DNA of 64,000 bases from Liolophura sinensis (taxonomy: Eukaryota > Mollusca > Polyplacophora > Chitonida > Chitonidae). This document shows, piece by piece, positions 42,601 to 52,830 of the stretch. The notes under the pieces were generated by a model that had not been told where the DNA came from, did no database searches, and was given only the letters and a program-made list of their open reading frames with translations. The DNA lies in NCBI RefSeq assembly GCF_032854445.1, contig NC_088304.1, positions 34,893,551 to 34,957,550 of the forward strand, in the 5' to 3' direction. Each line of letters opens with the position of its first letter. The stretch's first letter is position 1. The position numbers and the translations under genes are program-made.

Positions 42601-45600
42601 GAAAAAGCAACCACAGAGTTACCTGAGAGCCAAGTGTCTGTACGGCACAAACTAGACAGAAGACTCCAACAATATTGATCTATCTTGTGGTATACATATT
42701 TATTTATTATTTATTTGTGCGCATCTTCAGAATGTTATCTATTACAATTTATCAATTCACATTTCACAAAAGTTCACCAAAAAGTTTTTCACCAAAAGTT
42801 ATGCTTACTAACTATTAATTCCAACGAAGCCAAACGAGAGCTAACAAAATACACTATCAATCACTGTTATCAAAACTTAGATTTCACACTACACTGACTT
42901 TGATTTTATTGATTCATTTAATTTTACACTTGCAGAAAACAGAACATCTTCAATAGGTCAACGTTCACAAAATTTCATGAAAGAATTTTTGGTACAGTAA
43001 CTTTTCTTGTCAATCCCGTCGTCTTATGTAACTATAGCCAACACAATATCATTCGCAATTGCGTTAGGAGAAACTTTATTTAGGAAGTTTTTGTGAAAAC
43101 AACCTTTAGGTGTTGTGTAAGTTTCGTGGCCCTAGGGTAGGAATGAAGTGACTTACCGAACTGTCCAGCCCCAGGGTGATAAGCATGACAAAAAACAGGA
43201 TAGACCAGAAAACAGATCCGTCCAGAGTGGCTAAGGCCTCGGGGTAAACAATAAACACCAGTCCGGGGCCTGAGGTGGGGGATTGAAAGCAACGGAAACT
43301 TTTAAACTTAGTGATTTATTGTATTTTTGGTTTACGCCTTACACTACTCAATATTTTTCCAATATGTGATGGCGGTCAGACCTATGGGCGGAGGAAGCCA
43401 GTTCCTGGGATAAACCTCCGTCGTCTGACAAGTTACCGATGGACTTCCATATTCCAACAAATGTGAGACTGCCACACGAGAGTTGACCGCTTATTGTTCT
43501 ACAGCCGTTTACCCACAAGCCCCACTCCCCAACCAAGATCAAACTCAGTCATTTATTCTATTAATACTCTACGCACATAATTGTTTTCTTGCACAGCGAC
43601 AGCAGAGTTAGGCATTGGGGGCAATGGACAAAGGACAAAATGACCTACAATTTCGCCAAAATGTGTATTTTTAGGGGAAAAAAATGTCTTCACTTAGTAA
43701 ATATTACACTTTGCATTGAAACGTACGTTTTCCCAATATGATAGCATGCTACCTTCCACGTAAGCAAAGTTTCTAGGATCCCAAAAAACTCTCATGACAT
43801 AATGGGTAACTTAGTCATATAGTAAAGATGAGGTCATTACAGGTAGTGTCGCCCACTGGGCAACATAAAATAATGTTACATTCAATCATACTTTCCAGAG
43901 GTATACTTTATTCTGATAATATTTCTATAAAAACACAACATTTTTTTGGAGAGTATAAATCCTTTTTATTTGCTTATTATGTTTTTACGCGATTGTTTCC
44001 ATTTCAATGCGCATGCGCAGATGCACAGAATACCTAAATGATAAAACGGTTGGATTGTACACATACACGTGTAGTTTGTTTTGATTGTCAGTATACATGT
44101 ATACCGGATATAGCATCACTTGAAATACCAAATAGTATGAAGCTAGGAATGAGAGCCAGACACTAGCTGGTCGTCCAGCTTTGGAAACACCTCTGTGTCA
44201 TTCAATAACTCACTTAATTAGTCCTACGTGTACGCCTGCATTAATTTGTTCATGTAGTATACTACGTAATTAATACAATTTATTGCCGGCTTCCAGGAGT
44301 TGTCGTTGCAGAAGGAAATACTCCAACACAGGGACCAAGCGACCCGTACAACCCCCATCTCCGCCTTACACTCTTCGGTCATCATCTATTTATTTATTGA
44401 TTGATCGATTTGATTGGTGTTTTACGCCGTACTCAAGAATATTTCATTAATACGACAGCGGCCATCATTATGAAGAGAGATTGTTGGCTGAAACTCAAAA
44501 CTATCCGTAGGTTGATGCAGGCCTTCCCAGGTACGACCGGAGAGGAAGCTAACATAAGCTGTACATGAAACCACGGCAAACGTAGTGGTGAGAGGCTCTT
44601 GGGTCATTGGGTCGCGCTGGCACGCAAACCACCTCAACCAAAGAGGCCCTCTCATTATCTGTGGAAGTGTTTGTGAGCTTCACGTGGCGTTACTTTGCCT
44701 CCTCTAAGACTTAATACTCACCGTCTATTGCCACGTTCTCCACGCTTTTCTTCTGTATATGCGCCATGTACCCAAGCACGGAGAACACCACAAAGCCGGC
44801 CATGAAGCTGGTACAGCAGTTAATGGAGGCTGTCACAAGAGCATCCCTGATGGGAAACAGAAAGATCAGGTAAACCCCTGGCCCCTGACATTGAGCGAGT
44901 AGAATGCTTAACAGCTACACCCCCAGGGGATTGGCGGGAAATCACATTATTAACCAGAAGGTCTCAGGGTAGGCACTACATTTTAATCCAGGTAAAAATC
45001 GTAATCCTGCTCCAGAAGAGAATACGGTCAAGCCGACGACAAAACAAGTTGGTCGGCAAGAAGATATACCATGTATTTGACTGGTCATATTGCTAGCGTT
45101 GTGTACATCCTTTATATCATTCAGTAGCCAGTAGTCAAAGACACTAACTGGCGATTCAAAGAAGTGTCTCAGCCATAAGTGTCAGGATTTCTTCGGTTTA
45201 TAGTGCAACAAGAAAATAACTCGTGTTTTCCTTTGCCTCATTCAAATTTTAACAATTACTCATAAAAAAATGTGCGATGCTAACCATATTGGGCTGACGT
45301 CAATAAAATGACCTCACTAATGACCTTTTCACTGACGCAAACAAACACGCCATCTTGCTCTCAAGCTAACCCAATAATCTTACGACAGTGCTGATTAGTA
45401 ATATTGGAAACATTCAGCCAAATGAGTAAAATTTTCCCTTCGACTACCTGCTTGTGTGAATGATTTGTGCGCACAAATGAAGTCTAAAGTAGCGTGTAAT
45501 AATATCAGTTCTTCAAAATGATATATGAAAGGACAAGTGGTCAGCCTAATTTCTCGGACAGTATTTGCGCTATCACCCCTCTTCATCTCAACCCCCTAAA

Positions 45601-48600
45601 CCGTTTAATGTACCGTCACCCTGTAGTCATTAACAAAATATACAGACCATACTGGGAAGAAAAGTTACAGGATTGTATGGAAAAACTTGCAAATAATGAT
45701 GGTATCTGGTACACCTGGGACATAATTTATGATGTGCAGGCATCGAATTTCGCTACTTATTAGTTTCCTGACTAATGGTAAAACATAAATTTGACTTCAA
45801 TCTAGAACGAATTCTGTGTGGACCTTATCATCACTGCTTTGTTCCAGTGGGCGTGTAATTTGCTACTATTTAAACATTTGCATGAACCGTTAGAATAAGA
45901 CCTTAAATGAGGTGAACTGACAAGAGGTCGTATTTCACCGGTTACGTGCGACCATTTGCCAGCTATCACACTCTTTGTTTTACTCTTTGTGGTATAATTA
46001 TATTACACTTTTTGTGACAACAGTTTTTTTTAATACTAAACTCGCTTCACTAATGGATAGGTGTGCTTTAGTCCTGGAATTATTTGTTTATTTGATTGAC
46101 TGATTAATTGGATTGATGTTGTACGTCGTACTCAAGACGACCTCACTACTACGACGGCGGCTAGCATTATTGTCAGAGATCCTGAATTAAGAAACCTAAA
46201 TCAAATACTTACATGTAGCAGTTGTTATGGAACTTGTTGTAGCTGGACAAAGCCAACAATGTGCCAAAGCCTGGACCTAAAGAGAAAAAGATCTGAGCGG
46301 CGGCGTCAATCCAAACCTGTAAAAGTAACGGTAAACAGAACTTCATTCTCAAGTACTTGGACTTCTTCATTCGTTCATTTTGGCCGATGTATGCAGTGTG
46401 ATTGATTTGATTCCAGTTCCAAACGGAGCTGTAAGTTTCACTCAATAATATTTCACTCCTACTATGACCGAGGATCGGGTTAATTAGTGGGGTGAGGGTG
46501 TTTTGGTTGGTGGGGCGGGGTGCACACAGAGCCCATGGTAATCAAATAGCCTTCTCAATACTGATCACAGATATGTTTTACTCACGCCTTTTAATGTTGC
46601 ACATATTCTATAGTCAATAAAGTAAACTAATTATTTAGGATACTCTGAAAAAAAACAATAGCAACGATGCGATTGAATTTTAATTCTCTATTTATTTATT
46701 TTTTCTTTTTATCTTGTTTATTTTTTGCCAAAAATCTCCCGCCAGTATAGTCAGTTTCTTGGAAAACAGGCCGTGGTAATACTAATGTAAGGCTCACCTC
46801 TACATGTAACAGACGACTCCACTCTGGTCTGACGTAGTAGATGATGCCATTCAGGGCCCCGGGTAGGGTACAGCCTCGCACCAGTAGGACCAGCAGGACG
46901 ATGTAGGGGACCGTGGCCGTAATCCATACTGCCTAAAACACAAAGCACGCGCAGGGAGGTTTTATCATCGAATACCACTAGATACCAACATTTCGAATTT
47001 TTATAACTCAAATTTCATTTCCTTTTTCCCTTTCCCCTTTTGATTCTATGAGTCAAAATTTTGATCTACATATGGCATTTGAAGCATTTAAAATATTTTC
47101 ATGGGTAGAATTTTCAGAACTGGGGTGAAACAATGTTTTTTACATTTTACTCTGCAACGGCGAGGCAAGCGAGGCCAAGACTCCTTCAACAGTTACAGTG
47201 GAAGGAATCGACAAATTCGGTGTTCAGCAAGTTCAAAATGGAGTTTAAATTGAACTCGCACCTCATGTGATCCAGAGACCGCTTTGGTGGCCTAAAGGTT
47301 AGAGCGTCCGCATAACCGGCGGGAATCAAAAATCAAACCTGGGTCGGGTCACACCAAAGACTTTAAAAATGATACATGCTGCTTCCTCGTTTGGTGCTGA
47401 GCACAGAGATATTAGAGTAAGGGAACAGGACTGGCTGGCTTGGTGTCAGTATAATGTGACTGGGTGGGGCCTCATGTCTGTTGTCTTCGGCATGATACTT
47501 CAGTGGCGGCAGCACTTTGGCGACATGGTCACAAGAAGACACAGTATATGTACGCACACTTAATGACTCCTCGCAGCCACATGAAAAATTGTTACATCAG
47601 AACGATGTAAAACCCCAAAAATTCATTCTGTCATTCATGTGATTCAGCCATTGAAGTGGACTATTTTGTCACGAGGCAAGAGTTTTGATTTACAGCCACA
47701 AATGTCTTTACAGATCACACTGGTAATCGGTTACCCGCCAAGATGGCCGCTTGCTTTCAGAGAGCTCTCAGAAAGGAGGCTGCCAGATATTCCCGAGTAT
47801 ACGATTACATGGACAGGAATGCAGCGTGAGCTAGACTTGAACTCACACCGGCTCTATTGGTGATAATAAGAGGCTCTTGCGCCAGCAGGCTAACCACTCG
47901 GCCAGTATATCAGACAGGAAACTTTGATATAGTTACTGCGAGTCAACCTAGCAACCGAATTGGAAATCCATCCCCTCTGAAGCAATTCGATCATAAGCTA
48001 TAATGAAAAAAACACTAAATCTGGACAACCGGGTAATCTAGTCTACCTAGATGGCTCAAAGTACTCATTCCTACATAAGCTATATTATCTATTGTTCATT
48101 CCTGCTTTGCGATAACGTTTTTTGAGCAACCTGGTAGCCTACGCTCTAAATACTAATCTGTTCAATTCCGCATCATATTCTGTTTTATGAGTGATAGTTT
48201 AACACACTGCGTTATTGCAACATAATACTATATCATGGACAAAATACTATACTATACTGCTAAGTCTTTCATATTTTCATACACAACATAACGGCAGGTA
48301 GGGAAAAAAATAATGTATTCTGCTATCACTCGGAAAACATAGTATTCTATAAATTTTAAAAATTCTTTTTTAGAGAATTTAGAGAATTCTTTTTTCTTTA
48401 TATAGATGTTTGTATAGTTGAGATTTTTTAGTTGAGATTTTTTTAGGTAGTACTTAACAGTTGTTTAGTCATATGACGTTTGTCGAGTGTAATGTACTAT
48501 TCATCCAATGCCAGAGGACAATGATCAGTTCAGCTTGGACCCGAGTCACCATTACGTGTCCTTGGTCAGAATTGGCTGCTGACGGAATCGACCGTGACAG

Positions 48601-51600
48601 CGTTGGTTTTGTTGAAAATACAGCGCGCAGTCGTACGTCCATGTCTGCATATGTGCTGGAGTGTGAGTTAGGAATGTGGTAAGATTGATCTGTCCAATAT
48701 TCATTCGAATTGTTTAATTCAATGTTGTTGTTTTTTTTCTTTTGTTCGTTAAATGATAGTCGAGATGTAATTCTATCGCAGCTGTCATAGTGGACAACAG
48801 CCAACATTGTTATAGCGTCACAAACATAGCAGTCAATCCTGACCTGTGGTTAAATTGTCAATCTATCCAGAAACGAATGTCTCAAAATAGAAGGCTAAAA
48901 AATTAGAGAGATCCATCCACAACACAATTACAAGGGTTTAATAATAAAATTTGTTTTATTTTTTCATTCCAACTTGTGTTTGAAAACCATGAACATCGAA
49001 TAAAAAATCATCCCGGAATATCACACTTGCATTTTGTTCTTAATAAGAAGCCATTCTCTTCAAAATTTTTTTTTGTCTAGAAATGCCCATATGAGCAGTG
49101 CTGCTGTCTTCAGGCTGAAGCATGATAACCTTGTTGCTATGACAACGACATGATCGCTCATTCTTCTCCCACAAGAGCGTAATGTTACGTATGTGAAGGT
49201 CAAGTAGTTCCAAATGAATCCAGAGAATACACATAAAATAATAATACACACACTGAATCCAGGATTCGTTAGCAACTTAATTGTCCACGTAAAGATCGTG
49301 GGACACGGGGACCTTTTGTCCGGCACAAATGTCTGAATTAATTCGAGGTAAATCAAAAAAGAACATGTAGAGAAAGACTACGGTTACTCCGTTGTGTCAT
49401 TGACAACGCCCTGTGGTAAAGGTTGTAAGACTGCATGTTTAATTACCTTTCCGGAGCTCTTAATGCCCTTCCACAGACTGAAGTATATGACAAGGAAGAC
49501 AGCCAATAGGCAGAGAGCCATGCTCCATTTGACTCCGCCCACGTTGTCGATTCCGTTTGAGTACTGCACTTCCAAAACTCGACGACTGGAAAAAATGAAG
49601 AAATATATATTTACTTTTTACTTATTTATTTGATTGATACCGGTATTTTCCAACACAGAAGAAACATTTGCGTTAACTTATGGCTCCTTAATACTTGGGC
49701 GGTATTTATTTATTTGATCGATGTTTTACACCGTATTCAAGAATATTTCACATATATGCCTGCGTTCAGCATTATGGTGGTAGGAAACCACGCAGAGGAC
49801 AGGGGAAACCCACGACCATCTGCAGGTTGCTGGCAAACCTTCCCACGAATGTCCGGAAGAGAAGCCAGCATGAGCTGGACTTGAACTCGCATTGGTGAGA
49901 AGCTCTTGTATCACTGCGCCTCGCCAGTACGCAAGCTACTAGCTGCCAAAATTGCCTTTAGTCAGTGACAAGTAACAACACAAGCTCTACATATGGATGT
50001 GTCCATATTCTTGCACAGAAAATGAGGTTAGAACAGTTTTGCTAATTTATAATGTTAAACTGCATAAGCTCGGTTTCAACGGCAAGAACTCATTGCCTCG
50101 GGTGACGCCATAATTATTCAAAAAACAGTGTTAGATGTCACCAACGACAGGCAATCTGCTAGCGAGTATGACTGACTTTGCAGATAGCTGAATATAGGCG
50201 AATGGTTAAAAGAAATAGACCATAAGGGGTTTAATACAGCATTAAAGGTAAAGCAGTTAGTAGCTACTTGAAAAACTCCTCGGCTGCAGACGCAGAGGTG
50301 TTGGTTCTGTTGGCAGCTGATTGATTTAAGTTCTGCAGAACGGAGAAACAGTCGGGTGTGTTCCACTCGTTGTTGCATCGAGCCCACGGCACCTCAGACC
50401 GGAAGCAGGAGAAGGTGTAGAACACGGCCCAGGCGACAACAGTGTTGTAATACATAGCAACGAAGACGGCGATAAAACAGATCCCGTACCCTACACCTGC
50501 CAACGAAACAGACAGACATGGTTCACTGAGTGGTTGACTTGTTGATTGATGGATAGATCAGTAGACTAAAAGGGTATGACGGGGTAAAACACCAATAAAA
50601 TAAATAAATAAATAAATAAATAAATAAATGAGTAGGTGATGATGGGCTAAGTGATTAATTAATTGATCCATCAAGCCCAAAGGCTTAAATGAAAATCCAA
50701 ACTGTTCACCAGAACTTAACGTCTAACTGATTTATTTCAAATTCCAGATAGCAACAGAAATTGAATACAATGTGTTACGTGGTAGAATAACTACTAGTTG
50801 TGGGCGAAGTTTGATACATACGGTCTTCAGAAGTCCATCGCGTGGTAATTTAAAATTTAAAAACTCCTAGACAAGACAATACACGGTACACTAGGAACGA
50901 AATAAACACAATGGTAATACCATCTGTCATGAATGTTTATACGTGTACGTGTCACACAGTTATTTTCATGTCATATGCCGACGAAAGATCATTACACTCA
51001 AAAAATTAATCTGTTAATCTTAGCAGAACCTTTGTTGTTTGGGTGATGCTAGAATGTATTCTTCTGTTGCAGCAGATTGTTCTGTTAAATACAGCACACA
51101 TATTCTATTTATTCAACAGATTAACAGATTGATTCTTTTAGCGTAGATGTGTGCACATGCACTGTGTCTCCTTGTGGTAGGGTGAGTCCATACCACCAAA
51201 GTGGTGCTGGTACTAAAGCAACATGCCGAAGACACCATATACGACACTCCACCCAGTCACATTATACTGACACCAAGCCAACCAGCCCTGTTTTCTTGCT
51301 CCAACTTCTCAGCAACAAGTACTATTTTTAAAGTCTTTGGTATGACCCGACCCGGAAGTCAATGGTAACACCTCCGACATTCTGTTCATATATGTACATA
51401 GTCACATCTGTGCTATTCTTCCGACGTATGTTTCTAGTACCGTCGTCAAGGATAGCCAGAAGGACGCTTTATTTATGATCCAGTGAGGATCCAGTGAAGT
51501 CGAGAAGCGACTGAATCAAAACAGTAATGTACTTACCACTGAAAATAGGACAGACATTTTACACGTTCATCGAAACCAGGTCATATATTTTCAATCACAC

Positions 51601-52177
51601 CATTTCTGCTTACCACTACCTTCAGTTTGCAAACTTGTTACTGAAAACAGGCTCAATAATTTTCCACACACCTTTTGTGTTTATCACTAAAACAAGAGAA
51701 ATATTTTGCCACACACTTATCGTACTTACCGCTAAAAACAGCACAGATATTTCCACACACATTTTGCGTTTAACACTGAAAAAAGGAAAGATATTTCCCC
51801 ACACACCTTTCGTACTGATCACTAAAAACAGGACAGATATTTTTCCACGCACTTTTGTACTTATCAATAAAAACAGGACACATATTTCCAATATACCTTT
51901 CATACTTACAACTGAAAACAGGTAAGATATTTTCCACACACTTTCATACTTACAACTGAAAACAGGTAAGATATTTTCCACACACTTTTATACTTACCAC
52001 TGAAAATAGGACAGAAATTTTTCCAAACATTTTTATACTTACCACTGAAGATAGGACAGATATTTTTCCACACACTGATCATCCCACACCGCTGATATTG
52101 CCCCAAAGCTAGCTCCATGTAAAACAGCGGTAAACCAGCAAAAATCAGCATTATGAGGTAGGGGATTAAAAACGCAC
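36470..52177 (-). CDS. SLC6 neurotransmitter transporter, serotonin transporter-like, gene-level entry
   Basis: SLC6 proteins are plasma-membrane symporters that drive transmitter uptake with Na+ and Cl-. Eleven - strand exons with proper splice sites chain in phase over about 492 residues, covering TM2 to TM12. Family marks are GAFLIPY and YMELALGQ, the EL2 disulfide pair [10 protein letters not shown], three N-glycosylation sequons (NQS, NRT, NTS), [28 protein letters not shown] in TM6, LITLGLDSS in TM8 (Na2 site) and [10 protein letters not shown] in TM10. [16 protein letters not shown] is the serotonin-transporter form (dopamine transporters read IDAATQVCFSLGVGFG). The TM1 exon, with the Asp that marks monoamine carriers, is not in the window, so substrate is inferred. 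The last tail exon was not found. It converges on HIRA. Confidence 0.93.
36640..37308. other. Transporter intron, nothing seen
   Basis: AT-rich intronic DNA with no supported repeat or gene. Confidence 0.5.
37309..37409 (-). CDS. SLC6 transporter exon, TM11
   Basis: From ttctccAG it completes Gly and reads [20 protein letters not shown] then [13 protein letters not shown] before GTAAGC. It follows SWFYG exactly as in SERT ([20 protein letters not shown]). It is about 3 kb from the TM10 exon because a retroelement lies between. Confidence 0.94.
37565..37940 (-). repeat. Distal, decayed part of the TM10 donor array
   Basis: On the - strand degenerate units such as CGGCGTCAGTTTTTTTTACG, CTCGCCGTCAGATGGTTTTA and TTTTACGGCAAGTTGTACAA resemble the TM10 exon end (CGCCGTCAGTTGGTTTTACG) and its donor. 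It was separated from the proximal units at 40336 by the retroelement insertion. Confidence 0.72.
37942..40330 (-). mobile_element. Truncated LTR retroelement carrying a broken gag
   Basis: On the - strand a gag-like region (40203 down to about 39006) is spread over shifted frames. It carries a capsid-type segment (about 39.6-39.9 kb) and a CCHC zinc knuckle, C-x2-C-x4-H-x4-C ([14 protein letters not shown], near 39180). No protease, reverse transcriptase or integrase follows. The left end, read on -, finishes ACAACA and is preceded by AATAAA (38144-38149), as in a 3' LTR of about 0.7 kb. The gag is interrupted by frame changes near 39975, 39800 and 39600, so it is dead or badly sequenced. 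A Ty3/gypsy-type origin is likely. Confidence 0.75.
38850..39002 (-). repeat. SINE family A copy inside the retroelement
   Basis: CTAGCGCGCTAACCAACTGA with GCCAAGGAGGCCCC is the inverted SINE head, and ACGACCATCCGCAGGCTGCG its body. It lies between gag and the putative LTR. Confidence 0.85.
40336..40465 (-). repeat. Tandem array of the TM10 exon end and its 5' splice site
   Basis: Read on -, the exon end CGCCGTCAGTTGGTTTTACG with GTAAGTTATA is followed by copies TGCCGTCAGTTGGTCTTACT-GTAAGTTG and TCGCCAACAGTTATTTTCAC-G-GTAAGTTG of about 38 bp, then a partial copy cut by the retroelement. Decoy donors keep GTAAGTT. Confidence 0.9.
40444..40543 (-). CDS. SLC6 transporter exon, TM10
   Basis: The reading is [20 protein letters not shown] then [13 protein letters not shown], with one base of Gly before GTAAGT. 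The Glu in [11 protein letters not shown] matches the TM10 glutamate of monoamine carriers. The last 22 or so bases and the donor are repeated in the intron. Confidence 0.95.
40566..40835 (-). repeat. SINE family C copy
   Basis: The inverted tail (GAGTGAGTGAGTGAGTCAGT), GTGCTTGGGTTTAACGTCGT and GGACCGATTTCCATC are complementary to the copy at 56545. It lies just upstream of the TM10 exon in the intron. Confidence 0.87.
40838..40935 (-). repeat. tRNA-like SINE fragment
   Basis: TTTGACTCGACCCAGGATTG followed by CCGCTCCCGAAGCGGACGC resembles an inverted tRNA-like head of family D. Confidence 0.45.
41063..41150 (+). repeat. Short direct duplication
   Basis: AATGGCGAGTCAGGTCCAAG with CTGTCCTGAATGATGTT occurs twice, about 46 bp apart. 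Confidence 0.85.
41385..41600 (+). repeat. Dispersed repeat family H, copy 2
   Basis: Matches 30645-30900: GTGAAATATGGCTTCTTG, TACACGCCCC, TATTAGACGTCACTTATCTA. Confidence 0.68.
42070..42335 (+). repeat. Degenerate tandem repeat
   Basis: Units of about 33 bp around TTCAGAAAGGTTCTCCACAG and GGCGTTATTAAAAA, eight or so copies with variable spacing. It lies between the TM8-TM9 and TM10 exons and does not copy either exon. Confidence 0.8.
42464..42592 (-). CDS. SLC6 transporter exon, TM8-TM9
   Basis: Forty-three codons after gttacAG read [20 protein letters not shown], then [20 protein letters not shown] and TTY before GTACGT. FxGLExVITxxxDEFP is the SLC6 IL4 signature. Confidence 0.94.
43157..43269 (-). 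CDS. SLC6 transporter exon, EL4 and TM8
   Basis: It reads [20 protein letters not shown] then [18 protein letters not shown], phase 0 before GTAAGT. LGLDSS carries the Asp and Ser that coordinate the second sodium ion. Confidence 0.96.
44385..44655 (-). repeat. SINE family A, full-length inverted copy
   Basis: ATTTGATTGGTGTTTTACGC, CTCAAGAATATTTCATTAAT, ACGACCGGAGAGGAAGCTAA and AACCAAAGAGGCCCT at the head end. It sits in the transporter intron close to the TM7 exon. Confidence 0.87.
44722..44846 (-). CDS. SLC6 transporter exon, TM7
   Basis: It completes Met and reads [20 protein letters not shown] then [20 protein letters not shown], ending with one base of Gly before GTGAGT. Confidence 0.95.
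44847..46080. other. Transporter intron with one family H fragment
   Basis: An open frame of 81 codons at 45518-45763 has no recognisable motif. The inverted family H copy is at 45835-46000. Confidence 0.45.
45835..46000 (-). repeat. Dispersed repeat family H, copy 3
   Basis: Inverted relative to 30645-30900; contains GACAAGAGGTCGTATTTCAC and the CCAGCTATCACACTCT block. Confidence 0.65.
46082..46180 (-). repeat. SINE family A, 3' end fragment
   Basis: ATTGATGTTGTACGTCGTAC and CTACGACGGCGGCTAGCATT, inverted, next to the TM6 exon. Confidence 0.7.
46213..46316 (-). CDS. SLC6 transporter exon, TM6
   Basis: The reading is [20 protein letters not shown] then [14 protein letters not shown], ending AT of a split codon before GTAAGT. 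This is the unwound TM6 that binds substrate, Na+ and Cl-. The FSLGPGFG form is typical of serotonin carriers. Confidence 0.97.
46798..46932 (-). CDS. SLC6 transporter exon, TM5
   Basis: Forty-five codons from tgttttAG read [20 protein letters not shown], then [20 protein letters not shown] and LLHVE before GTGAGC. It matches [20 protein letters not shown] of serotonin transporter. Confidence 0.95.
47275..47640 (+). repeat. SINE family D copy
   Basis: The tRNA-like head GCCTAAAGGTTAGAGCGTCC is followed by GTGTCAGTATAATGTGACTG, GTCACAAGAAGACACAGTAT and CAGAACGATGTAAAACCCCA, with an ATTCATTC-type tail. A related inverted copy is at 51150-51350. Confidence 0.78.
47740..47910 (-). repeat. tRNA-like SINE fragment
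   Basis: GAGCTAGACTTGAACTCACA and GCAGGCTAACCACTCGGCC form an inverted tRNA-like head. Confidence 0.6.
47911..49446. other. Transporter intron, nothing supported
   Basis: AT-rich intronic DNA. Short open frames on both strands lack motifs. Confidence 0.45.
49447..49585 (-). CDS. SLC6 transporter exon, TM4
   Basis: The reading is [20 protein letters not shown], then [20 protein letters not shown] and IKSSGK, phase 0 before GTAATT. FSLWKGxKxSGK closes TM4 in monoamine carriers. Confidence 0.95.
49704..49935 (-). repeat. SINE family A, inverted copy
   Basis: ATTTGATCGATGTTTTACAC to GAGCTGGACTTGAACTCGCA and TCACTGCGCCTCGCCAGTAC, just upstream of the TM4 exon. Confidence 0.87.
50268..50496 (-). 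CDS. SLC6 transporter exon, TM3 and EL2
   Basis: It reads [20 protein letters not shown] then [11 protein letters not shown], the TM3 helix with the YYN of serotonin transporters, followed by the EL2 pair [10 protein letters not shown] and sequons NQS, NRT and NTS. It ends EEFF plus AA before GTAGCT. Confidence 0.95.
50583..50632 (+). repeat. SINE tail with (AATA)n microsatellite
   Basis: GGTAAAACACCAATAAAATA followed by an expanded AAAT tract; only the tail of family A remains. Confidence 0.7.
50994..51146 (+). mobile_element. MITE-like element, family F copy 1
   Basis: Ends CACTCAAAAAATTAATCTGT and, inverted, ACGCTAAAAGAATCAATCTG form terminal inverted repeats with a shared AATCTGTTAATC. 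The interior (GATGCTAGAATGTATTCT, GCAGATTGTTCTGTTAAATA) matches 61963-62190 in inverse orientation. No coding capacity. Confidence 0.7.
51150..51352 (-). repeat. SINE family D, inverted copy
   Basis: ACCCAGTCACATTATACTGA and GTCTTTGGTATGACCCGACC are complementary to 47275-47640. Confidence 0.7.
51525..52080 (-). repeat. Tandem array of the TM2 exon end and its 5' splice site
   Basis: About twelve units of 43-48 bp lie directly downstream of the real donor. On the - strand each reads like GTGTGGAAAAATATCTGTCC, T(A/G)TTTTCAGTG and GTAAGTATAAAA, i.e. the codons for [11 protein letters not shown] plus the donor. Donor-like GTAAGT or GTAAGC is kept in at least six copies (for example at 51531, 51610, 51725, 51905, 51949 and 51993 on +). 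The first two decoys are 45 bp apart and keep the reading frame open. Confidence 0.94.
52043..52177 (-). CDS. SLC6 transporter exon, TM2 (first exon in window)
   Basis: After actttcAG it completes a Gly and reads [20 protein letters not shown] then [20 protein letters not shown] and PIFS. This is TM2 and IL1, with the [13 protein letters not shown] signature. It ends with one base before GTAAGT. The entry phase requires an upstream exon ending in the first base of Gly, which fits the TM1 exon NVWRFPY..NGG. No such exon is visible between 52.2 and 64 kb. Confidence 0.96.
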
Positions 52178-52735
52178 CTGAAAGTTGAGCAGAAATGAAC
52201 AAATAAATCAATCTCTGATCGGTGCGGCCACTATGTTTGGACTGTCACATAAGAATCCTGAGGATTCAGGACTCGTGTGAACAGGGAATTGTATGATTGG
52301 GGACGAAAAAAATGAATTTGGGATCAAAAATGGTGCCCGCTATACAACGCCTGGGAGCTTCATACGCCTTCGCTAGATTGCTCACTGCACGCTTATTAAA
52401 TTCATCAGGCATACGCAATATCGCCCCTCATATAAGCATAAGTAATGAAAACGACCAGCATCAGGGGTAATAAGAAAAATAAATTTGGGCTGGGGTTATA
52501 CAAAAATGACAGATTTGGGATACAAATTGAAGATACAGCATGCATCCTGAAAATGTCTTTACTACAAAATCTATGAGTTTTACAAGCTTTTCTTCATGAA
52601 GAAGAGTTTATTACATGAAAAATACACCAGAATTTGACGGACAAAGGAATTCCTACATTATTATATGCATAAATTACAGAGTATTTTTATATTAAATAAC
52701 AGTCAAATAAATTTATAATACAAATAAATACGACG

Positions 52736-52830
52736 CCTTTTAACCCATGCGAGAAGCAAACGATATGGTAATATACAAGTTAATTCCTTTTAACCCATGC
52801 GAGAAGCAAACGATATGGTAATATACAAGT
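52736..52830 (+). repeat. Direct duplication of about 47 bp
   Basis: CCTTTTAACCCATGCGAGAA with GCAAACGATATGGTAATATA occurs twice in a row, identical. Confidence 0.93.

Noticed and set aside
45518-45763. 81-codon + strand frame inside a transporter intron
   Set aside because: No recognisable domain, no splice context, composition like the intron.
36470-52177. Assignment as a dopamine, GABA or glycine transporter
   Set aside because: TM6 FSLGPGFG and the TM3 AMYYN form fit serotonin carriers better. The choice stays provisional because TM1 is missing.
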